Origin: Nocardioides antri
Lineage (GTDB): Bacteria; Actinomycetota; Actinomycetes; Propionibacteriales; Nocardioidaceae
DNA: 64,000 bases
Assembly (NCBI RefSeq): GCF_008373765.1
Contig: NZ_VUJW01000008.1
Coordinates: 124,001 to 188,000, forward strand
Direction: 5' to 3'
How positions within the stretch are numbered: the stretch's first letter is position 1; the number at the start of each line of letters is the position of its first letter. Made by a program: the position numbers and the translations under genes. The notes beneath the pieces were generated by a model. The model searched no databases. It saw only the letters and a list, made by a program, of their open reading frames with translations, and was not told the DNA's origin. Positions 62,920-64,000 of the stretch are shown here, in pieces.

Positions 62920-64000
62920 TCATGACCCCAGGCCGCGGCGGAGGGCCGCAAGCGCGCGGTCCAGCTCGGCGTCGGTGACGCCGCCGAACCCGACCACGAG
63001 CCCGCTCATCCGGGCGGAGCGGCAGTAGCGCGAGATGGGGGCGACGTCGAACCCCGCGTCGCGGGCGGCGGCCCGCGCGCGTCGTACGGCGGGCGACGGC
63101 ATGAACCACGTGGAGTACATCCCAGCCGCGGGGCCGGCGGGGATGCCGTGGGGCGCGAGGACCTCGGCGACGCGCGGCGCACGGTCGGCGTAGACGCGAC
63201 GCGCGGTGCGGACGACCTTGTCGACCCAGCCCTCGCGGAGCAGGGCGAGCAGCGCCCGCTGGGTCGGCCACGACGGCATGTCGTAGGTGCGCGCACGCAG
63301 GTCGACGAGGGGTCGGAGGAGGGCCGGCGGCGGGACCATCCACCCCAGCCGCAGGGCCGGGCCGACCGACTTGGAGGCCGTGCCGAGGTACGCGACCCGG
63401 CTGCGGTCGAGGGCCGCGAGGGCCGGGATCGGCGCGACGTCGTACCTGAGCTCGGAGTCGTAGTCGTCCTCGACGACCAGGGCGCCGTGCTCCTGCGCGG
63501 CGGCCAGCAGGGCAAGTCGGTCGGCGGCCGGCATGACGTGGCCCAGCGGGTGCTGGTGGGCGGGCGTGACGTACGCGGCGGCCAGGCCGGCCATGGCGAT
63601 CGGCCCGGTGGCGGGAAGGTCCACGACCTCCCGGCCGGTCACGCGGACGCACTGCTCGGCAGCGCGGTAGCCGGGGTCCTCCACGCCCACCGGCCCGTCG
63701 GGCAGGTAGGGGAGCAGCTGCCGGAGGCCGTCGGTCGTGCCCGCCGTGAGCAGGACCTCGTCCGGGTCCACGGCGAGGCCGCGGGTGCGCGCCAGCCGGT
63801 CGGCGACGGCGATCCGGAGCTCCGGGATCCCGCGGGGGTCGGGATAGCCCGCCGGCGGGGTGAGGGTCGAGACCTCGCGCCAGGCGCGACGCCAGCCGGC
63901 GCGGTGCCGCGGGTCGATCCAGGGCGAGCCCAGGTCGAGGCTGACCAGCTCGGGTTCGGCGGCCCGGCGCGGCCGTCGGTGCGCCGTCGACGGGGGAGCG
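62920..64000 (-). CDS. MocR/PdxR-type regulator with aminotransferase-like domain, N-terminus cut by window edge
   Basis: 360 residues are visible; the start lies past 64000. The aminotransferase fold-I domain includes YPDPRGIPELRIAVADRLARTRG, LTAGTTDGLRQLLPYL, VVEDDYDSELRYD and the PLP lysine in GTASKSVGPALRLGW. Upstream of it a Pro/Arg/Ala-rich linker (PPSTAHRRPRRAAEPELVSLDLGSPWI) is visible, as in MocR proteins, which have an N-terminal GntR HTH; that HTH would be outside the window. PdxR homologues control pyridoxal 5'-phosphate synthesis. Confidence 0.88.
   Translation of the reverse strand, partial: APPSTAHRRPRRAAEPELVSLDLGSPWIDPRHRAGWRRAWREVSTLTPPAGYPDPRGIPELRIAVADRLARTRGLAVDPDEVLLTAGTTDGLRQLLPYLPDGPVGVEDPGYRAAEQCVRVTGREVVDLPATGPIAMAGLAAAYVTPAHQHPLGHVMPAADRLALLAAAQEHGALVVEDDYDSELRYDVAPIPALAALDRSRVAYLGTASKSVGPALRLGWMVPPPALLRPLVDLRARTYDMPSWPTQRALLALLREGWVDKVVRTARRVYADRAPRVAEVLAPHGIPAGPAAGMYSTWFMPSPAVRRARAAARDAGFDVAPISRYCRSARMSGLVVGFGGVTDAELDRALAALRRGLGS

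Overview
The window is about 64 kb of high-GC actinobacterial DNA, best matched by a Nocardioides-like member of the Propionibacteriales. The evidence is the many GTG starts, start/stop overlaps of ATGA and GTGA type, an F420-dependent luciferase-like oxidoreductase, DUF4191, ClgR, HtpX and a two-lipoyl SucB. The order dapA - rnj - ftsK - (rodZ-like) - rimO - pgsA - cinA - clgR is the conserved actinobacterial arrangement. The genus is an inference; no rRNA gene is present.

Region 1 (1 to about 12.6 kb) is an integrated prophage or phage-derived island that runs off the left edge. Reading right to left it has a tyrosine integrase and Cro/C1-type repressor (+), a divergent Xis-like HTH protein, a short run of small early genes ending in a RecA/RepA-like ATPase, a 454-bp non-coding block with an 11-bp-phased repeat array, then small basic protein, terminase small and large subunits, a few small genes and a tape-measure protein. 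Portal, protease, capsid and tail-tube genes are not seen between terminase and tape measure. Two lone genes face the other way, one on each side of the large terminase gene. A 63-bp composite sequence occurs twice in inverted orientation, once beside the terminase genes and once at the integrase-proximal border next to glnA.

Region 2 (12.6-30 kb) is core metabolism. It has glnA with a four-element GlnR-type operator, RDD and DUF4191 membrane proteins, lipA and lipB flanking an ABC-2 exporter, an SDR epimerase, sucB (E2) with lpdA (E3), pepA, gcvT, thyA, folA and an F420-type oxidoreductase. LipA and LipB make the lipoyl cofactor used by the SucB lipoyl domains and recycled by Lpd.

Region 3 (30-54 kb) is the dapA-rnj-ftsK-rimO-pgsA-cinA-clgR backbone with large secreted enzymes inserted or adjacent: a sulfatase, an M4/M36-type metalloprotease of about 1065 residues between rnj and ftsK, and a 2527-residue secreted protein between pgsA and cinA. 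The latter joins a lamin-tail domain, an ExeM-like nuclease, two complete 5'-nucleotidase modules and Ig-like repeats, and looks built for extracellular nucleic-acid scavenging.

Region 4 (54-64 kb) has nei and lhr (DNA repair), two VOC-fold proteins, a TfoX-N protein, a class-F-like sortase, a self-overlapping ArsR/SRPBCC/TIGR03086 operon with a clear palindromic operator, a 49-residue membrane peptide and a MocR/PdxR-type regulator cut by the right edge. A 24-bp repeat family occurs four times: once between genes, once in frame inside rimO and twice in frame inside lhr.
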